Under the pieces are notes generated by a model. That model was not told the origin of the DNA, made no database searches, and was given only the letters and a program-made list of their open reading frames with translations. From the NCBI RefSeq assembly GCF_015163715.1, contig NZ_JADDUM010000025.1, positions 1 through 64,000 of the forward strand: a stretch of 64,000 bases of DNA, written 5' to 3'. Below are positions 47,796 through 58,213 of this stretch, piece by piece; within the stretch, counting starts at the first letter, position 1; each line of letters opens with the position of its first letter. The translations under genes and the position numbers were made by a program. The stretch is from Pseudomonas cyclaminis (lineage in GTDB: Bacteria; Pseudomonadota; Gammaproteobacteria; Pseudomonadales; Pseudomonadaceae).

Positions 47796-47888
47796 ATGTG
47801 GGAGGGGGCTTGCCCCCGATAGCGGAGTGTCAGCCAGTATATTTTTAGCTGATGCACCGCTATCGGAGGCAAGCCTCCTCCCACATTT
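47796..47888. repeat. Pair of inverted REP elements (BIME-like)
   Basis: ATGTGGGAGGGGGCTTGCCC with tail CGATAGCGG faces its inverted copy (CGCTATCGGAGGCAAGCC, TCCTCCCACATTT) about 35 bases on. The right copy has G-to-A changes in the stem. It separates the convergent oxidoreductase and acyl-CoA synthetase genes. Confidence 0.88.
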
Positions 47889-47908
47889 GGATCACGTGCA
47901 CATTTAAA

Positions 47909-49612
47909 TCAGCGCAACGCCCGGCGCAGCACCTTGCCCACGGTGGTCTTGGGCAACTCCTCAGTACGGAACTCCACATACCGAGGCAATTTGTACCCCG
48001 TCAGGTACTCCCGGCAATGGGCAAGGATCTGCTCCTGAGTCAGGTTCGGGTCCTTGCGCACCACGATGATCTTCACCTTCTCGCCAGTCACCGCGTCTTC
48101 CACCCCAATCGCCGCGACTTCCCCTACCCCTGGGTGCAGCGCGACCACGTCTTCGATTTCATTGGGGTACACGTTGAAACCCGACACCAGGATCATGTCC
48201 TTCTTGCGGTCCACCAGGCGGATATACCCGCGCTGGTCCATCACGCCGATATCACCGGTGGACAACCACCCCTGCGCATCCAGCACTTCAGCGGTGGCCT
48301 CCGGGCGTTTCCAGTAGCCCTGCATCACCTGCGGGCCACGCACCTGCAGTTCGCCCTGTTCGCCGATATCCGCCAGCGCGCCGTCCTCACGCACAAAACG
48401 CACCCAGGTCGACGGCAACGGCACGCCGATGCTGCCGGTGAATTCCATCTCGCGCATGCGGGCGATATCGATGGGGCTGATGCTCACCACCGGCGAGCAC
48501 TCGGTCAGGCCATACCCCTCGATGATCGGCAGCCCGGTGACTTCCTTCCAGCGCTTGGCCACCGCGGTATGGGTGGCCATGCCGCCGGCAATCACCATGC
48601 GCAGGTCGGAAAAGTCCCGCGCACAGAACTCTTTGTTTTCCAGCAAACCGTTAAACAGTGTGTTGACCCCGGCAATGCCGTTGAAGCGTTCCTTGCGCAG
48701 GATCATCTGCACCCGCTTCACGTCCCGTGGGTTGGCGATAAGGATGTTGCGCCCGCCCAGGCACATGAACATCAGGCAATTCACCGTCAGGGAAAAGATG
48801 TGGTACAGCGGCAGCAACGTGACGTTGGTTTCCTGCTTGTCCTGGTCCAGTTGATCACCGACCCACGCCTTAGCCTGCAACAGGTTGGCGATGATATTGC
48901 GGTGGCTGAGCATCACGCCCTTGGCATCGCCCGTGGTGCCGCCGGTGTATTGCAGGAAGGCCAGGTCATCCAGGACCATGCTCACCGGGAAGTGGTTGAG
49001 CGCCCGCCCGTGTTTCAACACCTGATTGAAACGCACTGAACCTGGCAGCATGAACGCCGGCACCTGCTTTTGCACGCGGCGCAGGATGAAGTTCATCGCC
49101 GCGCCCTTGAAGGTGCCGAGCAGATCGCCGATAGCCGCGATCACCACGCGCTTGACGCTGCTGCCGGCCACGACTTTCTCCAGGGTGTGGGCGAAGTTTT
49201 CAAAGATCACCACGGTCTCGGCGCCGCTGTCCTTGAGCAGGTGCTTGAGTTCGTGGGCGGTGTACAGCGGGTTGACGTTGACCACCACCGCACCGGCCAG
49301 GAGCGTACCCAGCAGGCAGATCGGGTACTGCAAGCAATTGGGCATCATCAGCGCCACACGGTCGCCCGGTTGCACACCCTGGCCCTGGAGCCAGGCGGCG
49401 AACGCAACGCCTTGGACCTTCCAGTCGGCGTAGGTCATTTCGGTGCCGATGCTGACATAGGCTACGCGCTCACGGAATTTTTCCAGGTGCTCCAGGAATA
49501 CTTCCCGCAGCGACGGGTAATCCTCAATGGCGGCATCGATGTCTGCCGGGACGCCGGGCAGGTAGGCGTTCAACCAAACCCGTTCGGTGTGTTCCTGGCT
49601 GATAGCGTTCAT
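47909..49612 (-). CDS. Long-chain fatty acid CoA ligase (AMP-binding)
   Basis: 567 residues from ATG 49612 (AAGGAG upstream). Activates fatty acids to acyl-CoA with ATP. The AMP-binding motif is LQYTGGTTGDAKGVMLSH; others are GYGLTECSPVVSI, GWLSTGDIGVMDQRGYIRLVDRKKDMI and the C-terminal lysine region PKTTVGKVLRRALR. Length and layout fit the FadD group. It is the last gene of the minus-strand unit with thiolase, MaoC, FabG and FadE. The frame extends upstream to 49687 without RBS support. Confidence 0.88.
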   Translation of the reverse strand: MNAISQEHTERVWLNAYLPGVPADIDAAIEDYPSLREVFLEHLEKFRERVAYVSIGTEMTYADWKVQGVAFAAWLQGQGVQPGDRVALMMPNCLQYPICLLGTLLAGAVVVNVNPLYTAHELKHLLKDSGAETVVIFENFAHTLEKVVAGSSVKRVVIAAIGDLLGTFKGAAMNFILRRVQKQVPAFMLPGSVRFNQVLKHGRALNHFPVSMVLDDLAFLQYTGGTTGDAKGVMLSHRNIIANLLQAKAWVGDQLDQDKQETNVTLLPLYHIFSLTVNCLMFMCLGGRNILIANPRDVKRVQMILRKERFNGIAGVNTLFNGLLENKEFCARDFSDLRMVIAGGMATHTAVAKRWKEVTGLPIIEGYGLTECSPVVSISPIDIARMREMEFTGSIGVPLPSTWVRFVREDGALADIGEQGELQVRGPQVMQGYWKRPEATAEVLDAQGWLSTGDIGVMDQRGYIRLVDRKKDMILVSGFNVYPNEIEDVVALHPGVGEVAAIGVEDAVTGEKVKIIVVRKDPNLTQEQILAHCREYLTGYKLPRYVEFRTEELPKTTVGKVLRRALR

Positions 49613-49643
49613 GGCAGTCTCCTTGTTGTTATTTTGGGTAGCG

Positions 49644-50942
49644 CTACTTTTCCACAATGGCGGTAATGCCCAGCCCGCCCGCCGCACAGATCGAGATCAA
49701 CCCGCGCCCGCCACCGCGCTCATGGATGGCCTTGGCCAGCGCCGCCAATTGCCGGCCACCGGTGGCAGCAAACGGATGGCCGCAGCCGAGTGAGCCGCCG
49801 TTGACGTTCATTTTCGCCCGGTCGATGGCGCCCAACGGCGCGTCCAGGCCCAACCGTTCGCGGCAATAGTCCGCGTCTTCCCAGGCCTTGAGGGTGCACA
49901 GCACCTGGGCGGCAAAGGCTTCATGGATCTCGAAGAAATCGAAGTCGGCGAAACTCAAGCCTTCACGCTTGAGCATGCGCGGCACGGCGTAGGCCGGGGC
50001 CATCAGCAGGCCTTCGGTGCCGTCGACAAAATTCACCGCAGCCGTTTCGCCGGTGCGCAGGTAGGCCAGCACCGGCCAGCCGTTGGCAGCCGCCCATTCC
50101 TCACTGGCCAGCAGCACCACCGAGGCGCCATCGGTCAGGGGCGTGGAATTGCCTGCGGTGAGGGTGCCGTTCTGGCGGTCATAGGCGGGGGCCAGACCGG
50201 CGAGTTTTTCCAGGCTGGCGTCGGCCCGCAGGTTGTTGTCCCGGGCCAGGCCGCGATGGGGGCTGATCAGGTCGTCGAAGAAACCACGTGTGTAGGCCGC
50301 GTCCAGGCGCTGATGGCTGGTGAGGGTCAGTTCATCCTGGGCCAGCCGCTTGATCTGCCAGCGCTTGGCCATTTCTTCGCAGTGCTCGCCCATGGATAAC
50401 CCGGTGCGCGGTTCGCCATTGCGCGGTAGCAGGGGTTTGAAAAACATGGACGGCCGCACCTTGAGCAACGTCCTCAATTTTTCGCCCAGGCCCTTGGCGC
50501 GGTTGGCCGCGAGCAAGGTATGGCGCAGGGATTCGTTGATGCCGATCGGCGCGTCGGAGGTGGTGTCGGCGCCCCCGGCAATGCCCACTTCGATCTGGCC
50601 CAGGGCGATTTTATTCGCCACCAGCAAGGCCGCTTCCAGGCCGGTGCCACAGGCTTGTTGCAGATCGTAGGCCGGGGTCTGCGCAGACAGCGTGGTCGAT
50701 AGCAGCGACTCACGCGCCAGGTTGAAATCCCGCGAGTGCTTGATCACCGCGCCGGCAGCAAACTCGCCCAGGCGTTGGCCGTGCAGGTTGTAACGGTCGA
50801 TCAGGCCTTGCAGCGCCGCGACCAGCAGGTCCTGGTTGCTGTCGTGGGCGTACACCGTGTTGGAACGGGCAAAAGGGATGCGGTTGCCGCCGATGATCGC
50901 CACGCGGCGGGTCGGGGCCGGATTGAAGCTGTAGTCACTCAT
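49644..50942 (-). CDS. Thiolase (acetyl-CoA C-acyltransferase, FadI-like)
   Basis: 432 residues. The nucleophile is Cys98 in LQQACGTGLEAA; the other catalytic residues are the His in FFEIHEAFAAQ, His389 in GCGHPFAATG and Cys419 in SICAAGG. Cleaves 3-ketoacyl-CoA in the last step of beta-oxidation, or condenses two acyl-CoA units. Its ATG overlaps the repaired MaoC stop (ATGA), and fadD follows 31 bases downstream. The sequence is more like long-chain FadI than the short-chain biosynthetic thiolases. Confidence 0.9.
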   Translation of the reverse strand: MSDYSFNPAPTRRVAIIGGNRIPFARSNTVYAHDSNQDLLVAALQGLIDRYNLHGQRLGEFAAGAVIKHSRDFNLARESLLSTTLSAQTPAYDLQQACGTGLEAALLVANKIALGQIEVGIAGGADTTSDAPIGINESLRHTLLAANRAKGLGEKLRTLLKVRPSMFFKPLLPRNGEPRTGLSMGEHCEEMAKRWQIKRLAQDELTLTSHQRLDAAYTRGFFDDLISPHRGLARDNNLRADASLEKLAGLAPAYDRQNGTLTAGNSTPLTDGASVVLLASEEWAAANGWPVLAYLRTGETAAVNFVDGTEGLLMAPAYAVPRMLKREGLSFADFDFFEIHEAFAAQVLCTLKAWEDADYCRERLGLDAPLGAIDRAKMNVNGGSLGCGHPFAATGGRQLAALAKAIHERGGGRGLISICAAGGLGITAIVEK

Positions 50943-51828
50943 GTATGGCTCTCATTCCAGACAAATAGCCCGCGCATATGGGGTTTGTCGCCGGCAAAAT
51001 TGCGCACTTCGAACTCACGGCGCGGCCGCTCGCGGGGTGGTTCCACAGGGCGACCTGGCCGGGCAGGAAAATCGGCAACTTGAAGTCGCAATGGGCTTCG
51101 GCCTGAGCCAAGCCACCAGGCGGTTGCTGGGCGGCCAGGGCGCGGCCCAAGGTCCACATGCCGTGGGCGATGGCGCGGCGAAAACCGAAGAGTTTCGCGC
51201 CGATCACCGAGGTGTGAATCGGGTTGAAGTCCCCCGAGACCTTGGCGAAGCGCCGGCCCAGGTCGGCGGGCAATACCCAGCGTTGGGTGCGCAACAGGCC
51301 GTGTTCCTGCAACGGCAACGCGTCGGCCCAAGGCTCGCCGACCGGGTCCTTGACGTCGCGGCGCAGGTACAGGCTGTCGCTTTCCCAGGCCAGGGTGCCG
51401 GCGCAGTAGGCGCGGGTGGCGATGCTCAGCGCCTGGCCCTTGGGATGGGCGACCCAGCGTTCGGCATACACCTCCAGGCGCAAGGCCTGGCCTTCGTGCA
51501 GGCGTTGGTGCTGACGGATGCGATTGGCCAGGTGCACCATGCCGCTGGCCGGGTACGGGAAGCTCGGTCGGGTCAGCAGCATCAGGTGCAAAGGGAACGC
51601 CAGCACGTGGGGATAGGACAGCGGCACGCCCTGCTCTCGACGAAAACCGCAGGCACGGCCATAGGCGGCAATGCCGCTGGCGGACAACTCCACCGCCGAA
51701 CGCACCAGGCGCGCCTTGGGCAGCAGCGGTTCGCCGTCGAGCTTGGGCTTGCGCAAGGCACGCACGCCGTCCAACAGCAGTTGGGTGCGCGAGGGCGGCG
51801 GGTCGACAATCTGGGTCAGGTAGTCCAT
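50939..51828 (-). pseudogene. MaoC-family enoyl-CoA hydratase (one-base frameshift)
   Basis: Repaired length is 296 residues: a two-hot-dog-domain hydratase acting on 2-enoyl-CoA. The hydratase-2 motif is present as VSGDFNPIHTSVIGAKLFGF with IAHGMWTLGRAL (catalytic Asp and His). The frame breaks at 51019-51020, where GCC GTG AGT should read GCC CGT GAG TTC GAA with one more C, giving ASGRAREFEVRNFAGDKPHMRG and a stop at 50939. That stop overlaps the thiolase start, which supports a sequence error. The FabG-type gene ends three bases before its ATG. Confidence 0.86.
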
Positions 51829-51831
51829 GGC

Positions 51832-53175
51832 TCAGGCTCCCAGCAGACTTTGGCCACACACGCGTACGACTTGGCCGTTGACGCCGCCCGAGGCCGGGTG
51901 CGCCAGCCAGGCGATGGTCTCGGCCACATCGATGGGCTGCCCGCCCTGGCTCATGGAATTCATGCGCCGCCCTGCTTCGCGAATCATCAGCGGGATCTTC
52001 GCGGTCATCTGGGTCTCGATAAACCCCGGCGCCACCGCATTCACCGTCACCTGCTGCCTGGCGGCGCGTGGCGCGAGGCCTTGCACCAGGCCGATCACGC
52101 CGGCCTTGGAGGTGGCGTAGTTGCTTTGGCCGAGGTTGCCGGCAATCCCGGAAATCGATGACACACACACGATGCGACCACCGGGGTTAAGCCCCTGGTT
52201 TTCCAGCAGTGCGTTGCTCAGGTGCACCGGTGCGTCAAGGTTGACCGCCAGCACGCTGCGCCAGGCCGCTTCGGGCATTTTGGCGATGGTCTTGTCGCGA
52301 GTAATGCCTGCGTTGTGCACTACCACATCAAACGCGCCGTACTGGCTGACATGGGCCAGCAAAGACGAGGCGGCATCCGCTGCGGTGATGTCCAGGGACA
52401 ACGCAGAACCACCGACGCTGGCGGCGGCCTGCTCCAACGATTGCTGAGCCTGGGGCACGTCCACGCACACCACATGGGCGCCATCACGGGCCAACACCTG
52501 GGCGATGGCCAGACCGATGCCGCGGGACGCGCCGGTGACCAATGCACGTCGGCCGGCGAAGGGCTTTTCCCAGTTGACACCAGGGTTGCCGTCCACCGGT
52601 TTGTGCAGCCGTACCACTTGCCCCGACACATAGGCCGAACGACGCGACAGGAAGAAACCCAGGCTGCTGTCCAACGCGTCTTCGGCCCCCGGCGCCACAT
52701 ACAGCAGTTGCACGGTGATCGCCCGCCGCAGCTCCTTGGCCAGCGAACGCACCAGGCCTTCGAGGGCACGCTGGGCGATGGCCTGGGGCAAATCCTGGCA
52801 ATGTTCCGGCGCGGTGCCGAGCACCACCACGCGGCCATGTTGGCCGAGGCGTTTGGCGTTGGCGTGAAAAAAACCGTAGAGCTCGTCCAATTGTTGCAGG
52901 TCAGCCACGGCGCTGGCATCGAACACCGCGCCCTGCACCTTGACCGTCGAGGGCGACTTGAGCGTGGCCGGGGTGGCGGCAACAGTATCGGTGCTGCTGA
53001 AGAAGCGTTGCACCTGAGCGGTCAGGCGCCCTGCCCCGGCAATCATCACCGGGTTGGCCAGCCCCTGTTGGCCGCTGCGATGGCGTTGCAGGGCCAAGGG
53101 TTGCGGCAAGCCGACCGCCTGGGCCAGGCGCCGGCCCCAGGGGGAATTGACGAACGATAGGTAGCTGTCACTCAT
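51832..53175 (-). CDS. High-molecular-weight FabG-type SDR (3-ketoacyl-CoA/ACP reductase)
   Basis: 447 residues, about twice the usual SDR length. The N-terminal half is a degenerate Rossmann domain with no glycine motif. The C-terminal half is a working SDR: GASRGIGLAIAQVLARDGAHVV, NAG, and the catalytic YATSK after SSISGIAGNLGQSN. This matches the HMw FabG class (such as mycobacterial FabG4), which acts on CoA substrates; a beta-oxidation step as a 3-hydroxyacyl-CoA dehydrogenase fits the operon. ATG at 53175 chosen over 53187 because the conserved MSDSYL begins there. The RBS is weak. Confidence 0.85.
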   Translation of the reverse strand: MSDSYLSFVNSPWGRRLAQAVGLPQPLALQRHRSGQQGLANPVMIAGAGRLTAQVQRFFSSTDTVAATPATLKSPSTVKVQGAVFDASAVADLQQLDELYGFFHANAKRLGQHGRVVVLGTAPEHCQDLPQAIAQRALEGLVRSLAKELRRAITVQLLYVAPGAEDALDSSLGFFLSRRSAYVSGQVVRLHKPVDGNPGVNWEKPFAGRRALVTGASRGIGLAIAQVLARDGAHVVCVDVPQAQQSLEQAAASVGGSALSLDITAADAASSLLAHVSQYGAFDVVVHNAGITRDKTIAKMPEAAWRSVLAVNLDAPVHLSNALLENQGLNPGGRIVCVSSISGIAGNLGQSNYATSKAGVIGLVQGLAPRAARQQVTVNAVAPGFIETQMTAKIPLMIREAGRRMNSMSQGGQPIDVAETIAWLAHPASGGVNGQVVRVCGQSLLGA

Positions 53176-53202
53176 AGATAGATCCACTCACAACACAGGT
53201 CC

Positions 53203-53232
53203 CTGTGGGAAGGGGGCAAGCCCCCTCCCACA
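53203..53232. repeat. REP-type repeat between fabG-like and fadE genes
   Basis: CTGTGGGAAGGGGGCAAGCC followed by CCCTCCCACAC: palindromic, with an extra base in the left arm. It lies in the 72-base gap between fadE and the FabG-type gene and may stabilise or separate the two mRNAs. Confidence 0.8.
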
Positions 53233-53247
53233 CTGACCGCGTTTTTT

Positions 53248-55772
53248 TTAGTTGACCGAGGCGTTTTCGCCTTGGCTGCTGCGGCGTTTGGGGGCTGGCT
53301 CCAGCGCCTGTTTGCGCTGCTGCAACGCCTCCAGCAAACCGAAGTCCTGGGGGAAGTCATCCACCTGGATGCCGTGGTCGGCGTATTCCACGTAGCGGCC
53401 GAGCAAGGCGTCTTCGTCGTCGCTGATCAAGTCCAGCGCCCTGGCCTTGACGCGCCAGGTGGTAAAGGCTGTGGCGGAGATCGGCATGGGTTCGAGCACG
53501 CCTTGCTTGATTGCAGGCTTGAGTCGGGCCTCGATCAACTCCACTTGCGGCAGCAGACGGAAGCCCAACTCGCCGTACGCCAGCTTGTCGATTTCCGGCC
53601 GTGGAATGTAGGAATTGGCCAGCAACCGGTCGCGGGTTTCACCCGGTGTCTGCACCACATCGGCCACCTGGGCCAGCAGGCGATCCGAAGGCTTGCGCAG
53701 CGGGATGCCGAACGGAAAGCTCAGGCCGCGGACCACTGCGGCGGCGGCTTTCGAGGGGTAGTTAGCCAGCACTTCAGCGAGGGCTTCATGGGCACGCAAC
53801 AGCGCGTCCTGGGCCGACCAATGCACCAGCGGCAGGTCTGCCTGGGCCGGCCATCATCCTCGAAGCGCTTGAGCACGCAGGACAAGATGTACAGCTGCGA
53901 CAGAATATCCCCCAGACGCCCGGTGATACTTTCCTTGCGCTTGAGGGCCCCTCCCAGCACGCCCATGGAAATGTCCGAGATCAACGCCAACACCACCGAC
54001 AGACGATTGGCCTGGCGGTAGTAGGACGCCAGCACGGGCTCGGTCTTGGCCGGTGCGGAAATCAGCCGGCCGCCGGTCAGCGCATGCACCACCGCACGTA
54101 CGGTGTTGGCCAGCACGAAACTCACGTGGCCGAACATCGCCGTGTCAAAGTCTTCCAGCGCCTTGCGCCGGTCCGGGTTGCGCGCCGCTTCCATCTCGCG
54201 GAACACATAAGGATGGCAGCGGATCAGGCCCTGGCCAAAGATGATCAGGCAGCGGGTCATGATGTTCGCGCCTTCCACCGTGATGGCGATGGGGCTTTGC
54301 TGGTAGGCGCGGGCCAGGAAGTTGTTGGGGCCCATGCAGATGCCCTTGCCGGCGACGATGTCCATGCCGTCGTTGACGATGATTCGTGCGCGCTCGGTAA
54401 CGTGGTATTTGGCGATGGCCGAAATCACCGACGGTTTTTCGCCGGCATCCAGGGAGGCCACCGACACCTTGCGCACCGCATCGCAGGCATACAAATGCCC
54501 AGCCATGCGCGCCAGCGGTGCCTGCACCCCTTCGAACTTGCCGATGGGCAGGCCGAACTGCTTGCGCATCGCGGCATATGCCGTGGTGCCACGCACCGCA
54601 ACCTTGCCCAGGCCGACGTTGGCCGAAGGCAAGGAAATGGCGCGGCCAGCGGCCAGACATTCCATCAGCATGCGCCAGCCATTGCCGACTTGCTCGCGGC
54701 CGCCGATCACCCATTCCAGTGGGATGAATACGTCCTTGCCGGTGGTCGGGCCGTTCTGGAACACGGCGTTAAGCGGCCAATGGCGACGACCGCTGTTCAC
54801 GCCGGGATGGGACGTCGGGATCAGCGCGCAGGTGATCCCCAGCGAATCTTTCGCGCCCAGCAAGCCGTCCGGATCTTCGGCACGAAACGCCAGGCCCAGC
54901 ACGGTGGCAATCGGACCGAGGGTGATATAGCGCTTGTCCCAGGTCACTTTGAAACCGAGCACTTCCTCGCCCTCATGCACGCCTTTGCAGACGATGCCCA
55001 AATCGGGAATCGCCCCGGCATCCGAGCCGGCATACGGGCTGGTAAGCGCAAAACACGGGATGTCTTCGCCACGGGCCAGGCGCGGCAGGTAGTAATTGCG
55101 CTGGGCATCGGTGCCGTAATGCAGCAGGAGTTCGGCCGGGCCCAGTGAGTTGGGCACCATCACCGAAATCGCCGCCGCCGAGCAGCGCGTCGACAGCTTC
55201 ATCACCACTTGCGAGTGGGCATAGTGGGAGAAACCTTTGCCGCCGTACTGCTTGGGAATGATCATGCCGAGGAAACCGGCATCCTTGGTGTACTGCCAGC
55301 CTTCGGGGGACATGTCCTGCCAGACCTGGGTGGTTTCCCAGTCGTTGGCGATGTCGCAGAGGGTTTCCACTTCATTGTCGAGGAAGGCTTGCTCCTCGGC
55401 GCTCAGGCTGGCCGGCGCGGCTTGCAGCAGGCGCTGCCAGTCGGGTTTGCCGCTGAACAACTCGGCGTCCCACCACACGGTGCCGGACTCGATGGCCGCA
55501 CGCTCGGTGTCGGACATGGCCGGCATGATCGTGCGAAACAGGCCAAGGGCCTTGCCGGTGAGCAAGGTGCGGCGCAGCGGCTTGATCGTCATCAGCAGCG
55601 CTGGCGCGATGACCAGCAGCGCCGCGACGGTAAGGCCGAACGCAGCAACCACATTGAGCAGATAACCCATTGCCAGCCAGACCAGGCCTACGCCCAGCCA
55701 CAACGTGGCGGCAGCTTGTCGATACGCCAGGGCAATCGCTGCTGCGAAACCCACCAATAACCAGATAACCAT
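53248..55772 (-). pseudogene. fadE: Acyl-CoA dehydrogenase FadE (one-base frameshift)
   Basis: Repaired length is 841 residues, in the range of the large FadE class. N-terminal membrane helices (MVIWLLVGFAAAIALAY, LWLGVGLVWLAMGYLL), then the acyl-CoA dehydrogenase core with FALTSPYAGSDAGAIPDLG, GMDIVAGKGICMGPNNFLARAYQ and ITVEGANIMTRCLIIFGQG, and a C-terminal DUF1974-type tail. The frame breaks at 53844-53846: ggg on the plus strand should be gggg, restoring DGRPQADLPLVHWSAQDALLRAHE. RBS AGAGGT before the ATG. It is the first gene of the lower minus-strand block and follows an operator-like dyad at 55868-55885. It carries out the first beta-oxidation step. Confidence 0.88.
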
Positions 55773-55867
55773 GGGGATACCTCTACTCGATTCAGGGTAC
55801 GGCTACGACGCGCCAACTCGTGAATGGGCTGACGCGTAAAGCCACACTACAAACTTGGAAACGCAAA

Positions 55868-55885
55868 TTCAAATTTTGTTTTGAA
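55868..55885 (-). promoter_or_regulatory. Inverted repeat upstream of fadE, shared with alkB
   Basis: TTCAAA-N6-TTTGAA in an A/T-rich stretch 96 bases upstream of the fadE ATG. The alkB upstream region holds TTCAAA-N6-ATTGAA (60227-60244) at 125 bases. Eleven of the twelve arm bases match and the spacing is identical. Confidence 0.55.
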
Positions 55886-56060
55886 ATTTTTATTTAATGC
55901 TTGGGCGAAAAAACAGCGACTGAACGCGTCAGCCGAATCAATGCATATTGAACGAATATCGGAACGGGTCGCGTGGGCGACCCGGTCGTTGCACTACGGG
56001 TGCGAAACCTGCAGAAAGATGCGCTGCCTACGGGTTACACCGGCATGGCGTGACGCAGGA

Positions 56061-57476
56061 TCAAAAGTTGTAGGTGATCCCCAGGCTCACGACATCGCCA
56101 TAGGCATCGGCCTTGCCGTCCAGGGTTGCACCCCCAAGGCGATCCTGGTTATGGGTTTTCAACTTGGCTTTTTCCACGAACTGGTGGGAGTAGGAGCCGT
56201 CGATGCCCAGACCTGGAATAGCCCTGATTTTGTAACCAAAGCCCAGCGAGGTGAAGATCCGGTCGCCATCCGGGATACGAGGGTCGCGGGTGGAGTTACG
56301 GGTAGGCGTCTGGTCCGTCGCAACACCGGCGCGTAACGTGAAATCATCGGTGAGCTTATAGTCGCCGCCGAGGGAGACCATCCAGACGTCCTTGTAGTTG
56401 TAAGGGATGGCGACGATGGTCGACCCCTCGGACTTCAAGGTCAGGTTTTTGAATGAAGACCATTGGGTCCATAGCACACTGGCACCGAGGGTAAAACGAT
56501 CATTGAACTGGTGCACCCAATCGATCGCTGCGCTGGCAGGAACGTCCAGTTGGGCGCTGGCTTTACCGCTCATCTGAAGGTTCAGACCTGGATACAGAAT
56601 GCCCGGCAATCCTGCGTCAATCAGGCCCTGGGAGCCTTCGTCAGCGTAGATGTTGTATTTACCTTCGAGTTTGTTCTTGATCTTGGCGTGGTAGTTCAAA
56701 CCCAACGTGTCTTGTGGGGTTGGCTTCCAGGCCAGGCCGGCGAACCAGCCCACCGAGGTATTGTCGACTTTGACCCGCATCAACGAATAGCCTATGCCCG
56801 CCGGGAATGGGATCGAGTTCGGGGCAAGCGCGGCAGCGGCATAGAGGTCAACGTTCTGGCTGACGAACCCTTTGGTGTGCTGAACAATCGCACCACCGCC
56901 AATGGAAAACTCATCGTTGACCTTGAACGAAAGCGACCCGGTCAACCCAACGGTTTCGATACGCGTGTCAACCGCGAAATCCCTTCCTTTCCAGTCATTG
57001 TCCCAGGTAGTACGCGCACCCATGGGCACAACCTGGCTGAGACCAAAGGCGAAACGGTCACCGATGGGCATGACCATGAATCCGGTCGGCACCCAGGCGG
57101 TAAAACCGCCTTGTCCTCCATCACCTTCACGGGGCACGGAGTTGAACGCAAAGGTATCGGGGTCAACGGTCGTTGACGAAGTGGGATTGCCCGCATAGTC
57201 CCTGGCGGTACCCTTGTAGTGGATATTGATCCGCGCGTAGTCGATGTTGAACTGCGAGATATTGTGATCAATGAACGCCATCGCCGCCGGGTTGTTATAG
57301 GCCGATGACGGATCATCCTTAAACATCGAACCACCACCGAATGCACGGCCCCAGCCTTCCGCCCCGAACGTCGGAGTAGAAAACCCACCGGCTTGCGCAC
57401 TCCCCGTAATCACCATCAGGCCGCCGATAACAGCCAGACTCATTAACGTGCGTGCGTGTGTTTTCTTATTATTCAT
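56061..57476 (-). CDS. FadL-family outer-membrane channel
   Basis: 471 residues from ATG 57476 (AAGGAAACGGGC upstream). A signal peptide (TLMSLAVIGGLMVITGSAQA) is followed by the FadL hallmark N-terminal hatch (GWGRAFGGGSMFKDDPSSAYNNPAAM) and beta strands with alternating hydrophobic residues, ending with a C-terminal Phe (LGITYNF), as expected for an outer-membrane barrel. FadL/TodX/AlkL-type channels let long-chain fatty acids or hydrocarbons cross the outer membrane. Its place between praB and fadE in an alkane locus favours an alkane or fatty-acid substrate. The 288 bases before fadE hold the dyad described separately. Confidence 0.88.
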   Translation of the reverse strand: MNNKKTHARTLMSLAVIGGLMVITGSAQAGGFSTPTFGAEGWGRAFGGGSMFKDDPSSAYNNPAAMAFIDHNISQFNIDYARINIHYKGTARDYAGNPTSSTTVDPDTFAFNSVPREGDGGQGGFTAWVPTGFMVMPIGDRFAFGLSQVVPMGARTTWDNDWKGRDFAVDTRIETVGLTGSLSFKVNDEFSIGGGAIVQHTKGFVSQNVDLYAAAALAPNSIPFPAGIGYSLMRVKVDNTSVGWFAGLAWKPTPQDTLGLNYHAKIKNKLEGKYNIYADEGSQGLIDAGLPGILYPGLNLQMSGKASAQLDVPASAAIDWVHQFNDRFTLGASVLWTQWSSFKNLTLKSEGSTIVAIPYNYKDVWMVSLGGDYKLTDDFTLRAGVATDQTPTRNSTRDPRIPDGDRIFTSLGFGYKIRAIPGLGIDGSYSHQFVEKAKLKTHNQDRLGGATLDGKADAYGDVVSLGITYNF

Positions 57477-57521
57477 GCCCGTTTCCTTCTTGTTGTATTG
57501 CACCCTTGCGACCTGTTCAAA

Positions 57522-57545
57522 CAAGTGCCTCTCGCGAGGCACTTG
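57522..57545 (-). other. Intercistronic hairpin between praB and fadL
   Basis: CAAGTGCCTC-TCGC-GAGGCACTTG, a 10-bp perfect stem in the 111-base gap between praB and the FadL-type gene. On the minus strand it is not followed by a T tract, so an mRNA-processing or stabilising hairpin is more likely than a terminator. Confidence 0.6.
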
Positions 57546-57587
57546 CCAGTGTCAACGTGTGATCATCACGTCAAGTACTCAGCGTAC

Positions 57588-58091
57588 TTATGGGCTGACG
57601 GTAAACGCCGGAGTTGGTACAGCGGTGAGGGCGGTAATGGTGCAAGCGCCCACGGTTTGAGGCGTAGAGATGCCAAGCGTGTTGGTGGAGTTCTTCCAGT
57701 TGACTGCGATGGTTACCGGTGTAGCGCTGCAGTCGGAGGCGATTTTGAATTTCACACCCGAAACAGTGCCGGTGAACGCGTCAGGACCTGTGCCAGCGAC
57801 GGTCAGCGGCCATGGCAAGTTGCTCAACACCGGCACAGCGCACAACGGGTTGGAACCGCTGACCGTGGCGCCAGTAATCGAGGCGCCCGCGCCACCACTG
57901 GCCACGGTACCGGTGAAGATAATGTTGCACGTGACCGGGATATTCAGGGATGCCGGTGACTTGACGGTGATGGAACCCGCAGTGGTAAAAGCGGCGCCGG
58001 CAGGTGCAATGGTCGCCGCATTGGCCATCGAAACGGCACCAAAGCAAAGAGCGAAAGAAGTTGCACAAACGAGGGTTTTCAAACTTTTCAT
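57588..58091 (-). CDS. praB: Alkane oxidation activator PraB-like protein
   Basis: 167 residues with a signal peptide (MKSLKTLVCATSFALCFGAV, cleavage after MANA near residue 25). The mature part is small-residue rich, with ATIAPAGAAFTTAGSITVKS, CNIIFTGTVASGGAGASITG and a C-terminal APTPAFTVSP-like end (AVPTPAFTVSP). Pra proteins are extracellular activators of alkane oxidation (emulsifying or attachment function), in P. aeruginosa. The sequence resembles the gene upstream (praA-like) closely enough to be its paralogue. GAGGAAAAACA precedes the ATG. The name is from memory of the family. Confidence 0.8.
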   Translation of the reverse strand: MKSLKTLVCATSFALCFGAVSMANAATIAPAGAAFTTAGSITVKSPASLNIPVTCNIIFTGTVASGGAGASITGATVSGSNPLCAVPVLSNLPWPLTVAGTGPDAFTGTVSGVKFKIASDCSATPVTIAVNWKNSTNTLGISTPQTVGACTITALTAVPTPAFTVSP

Positions 58092-58213
58092 TGTTTTTCC
58101 TCACATGTAATGGCGAGTCATTCGCCAGGGGGTAATGGCCATGAACGAGAGGTCACGGTGAAACTGCAGAACTTCCCTTTCCAGCCAAATCTCAATTCAA
58201 TTACCGCTGCACG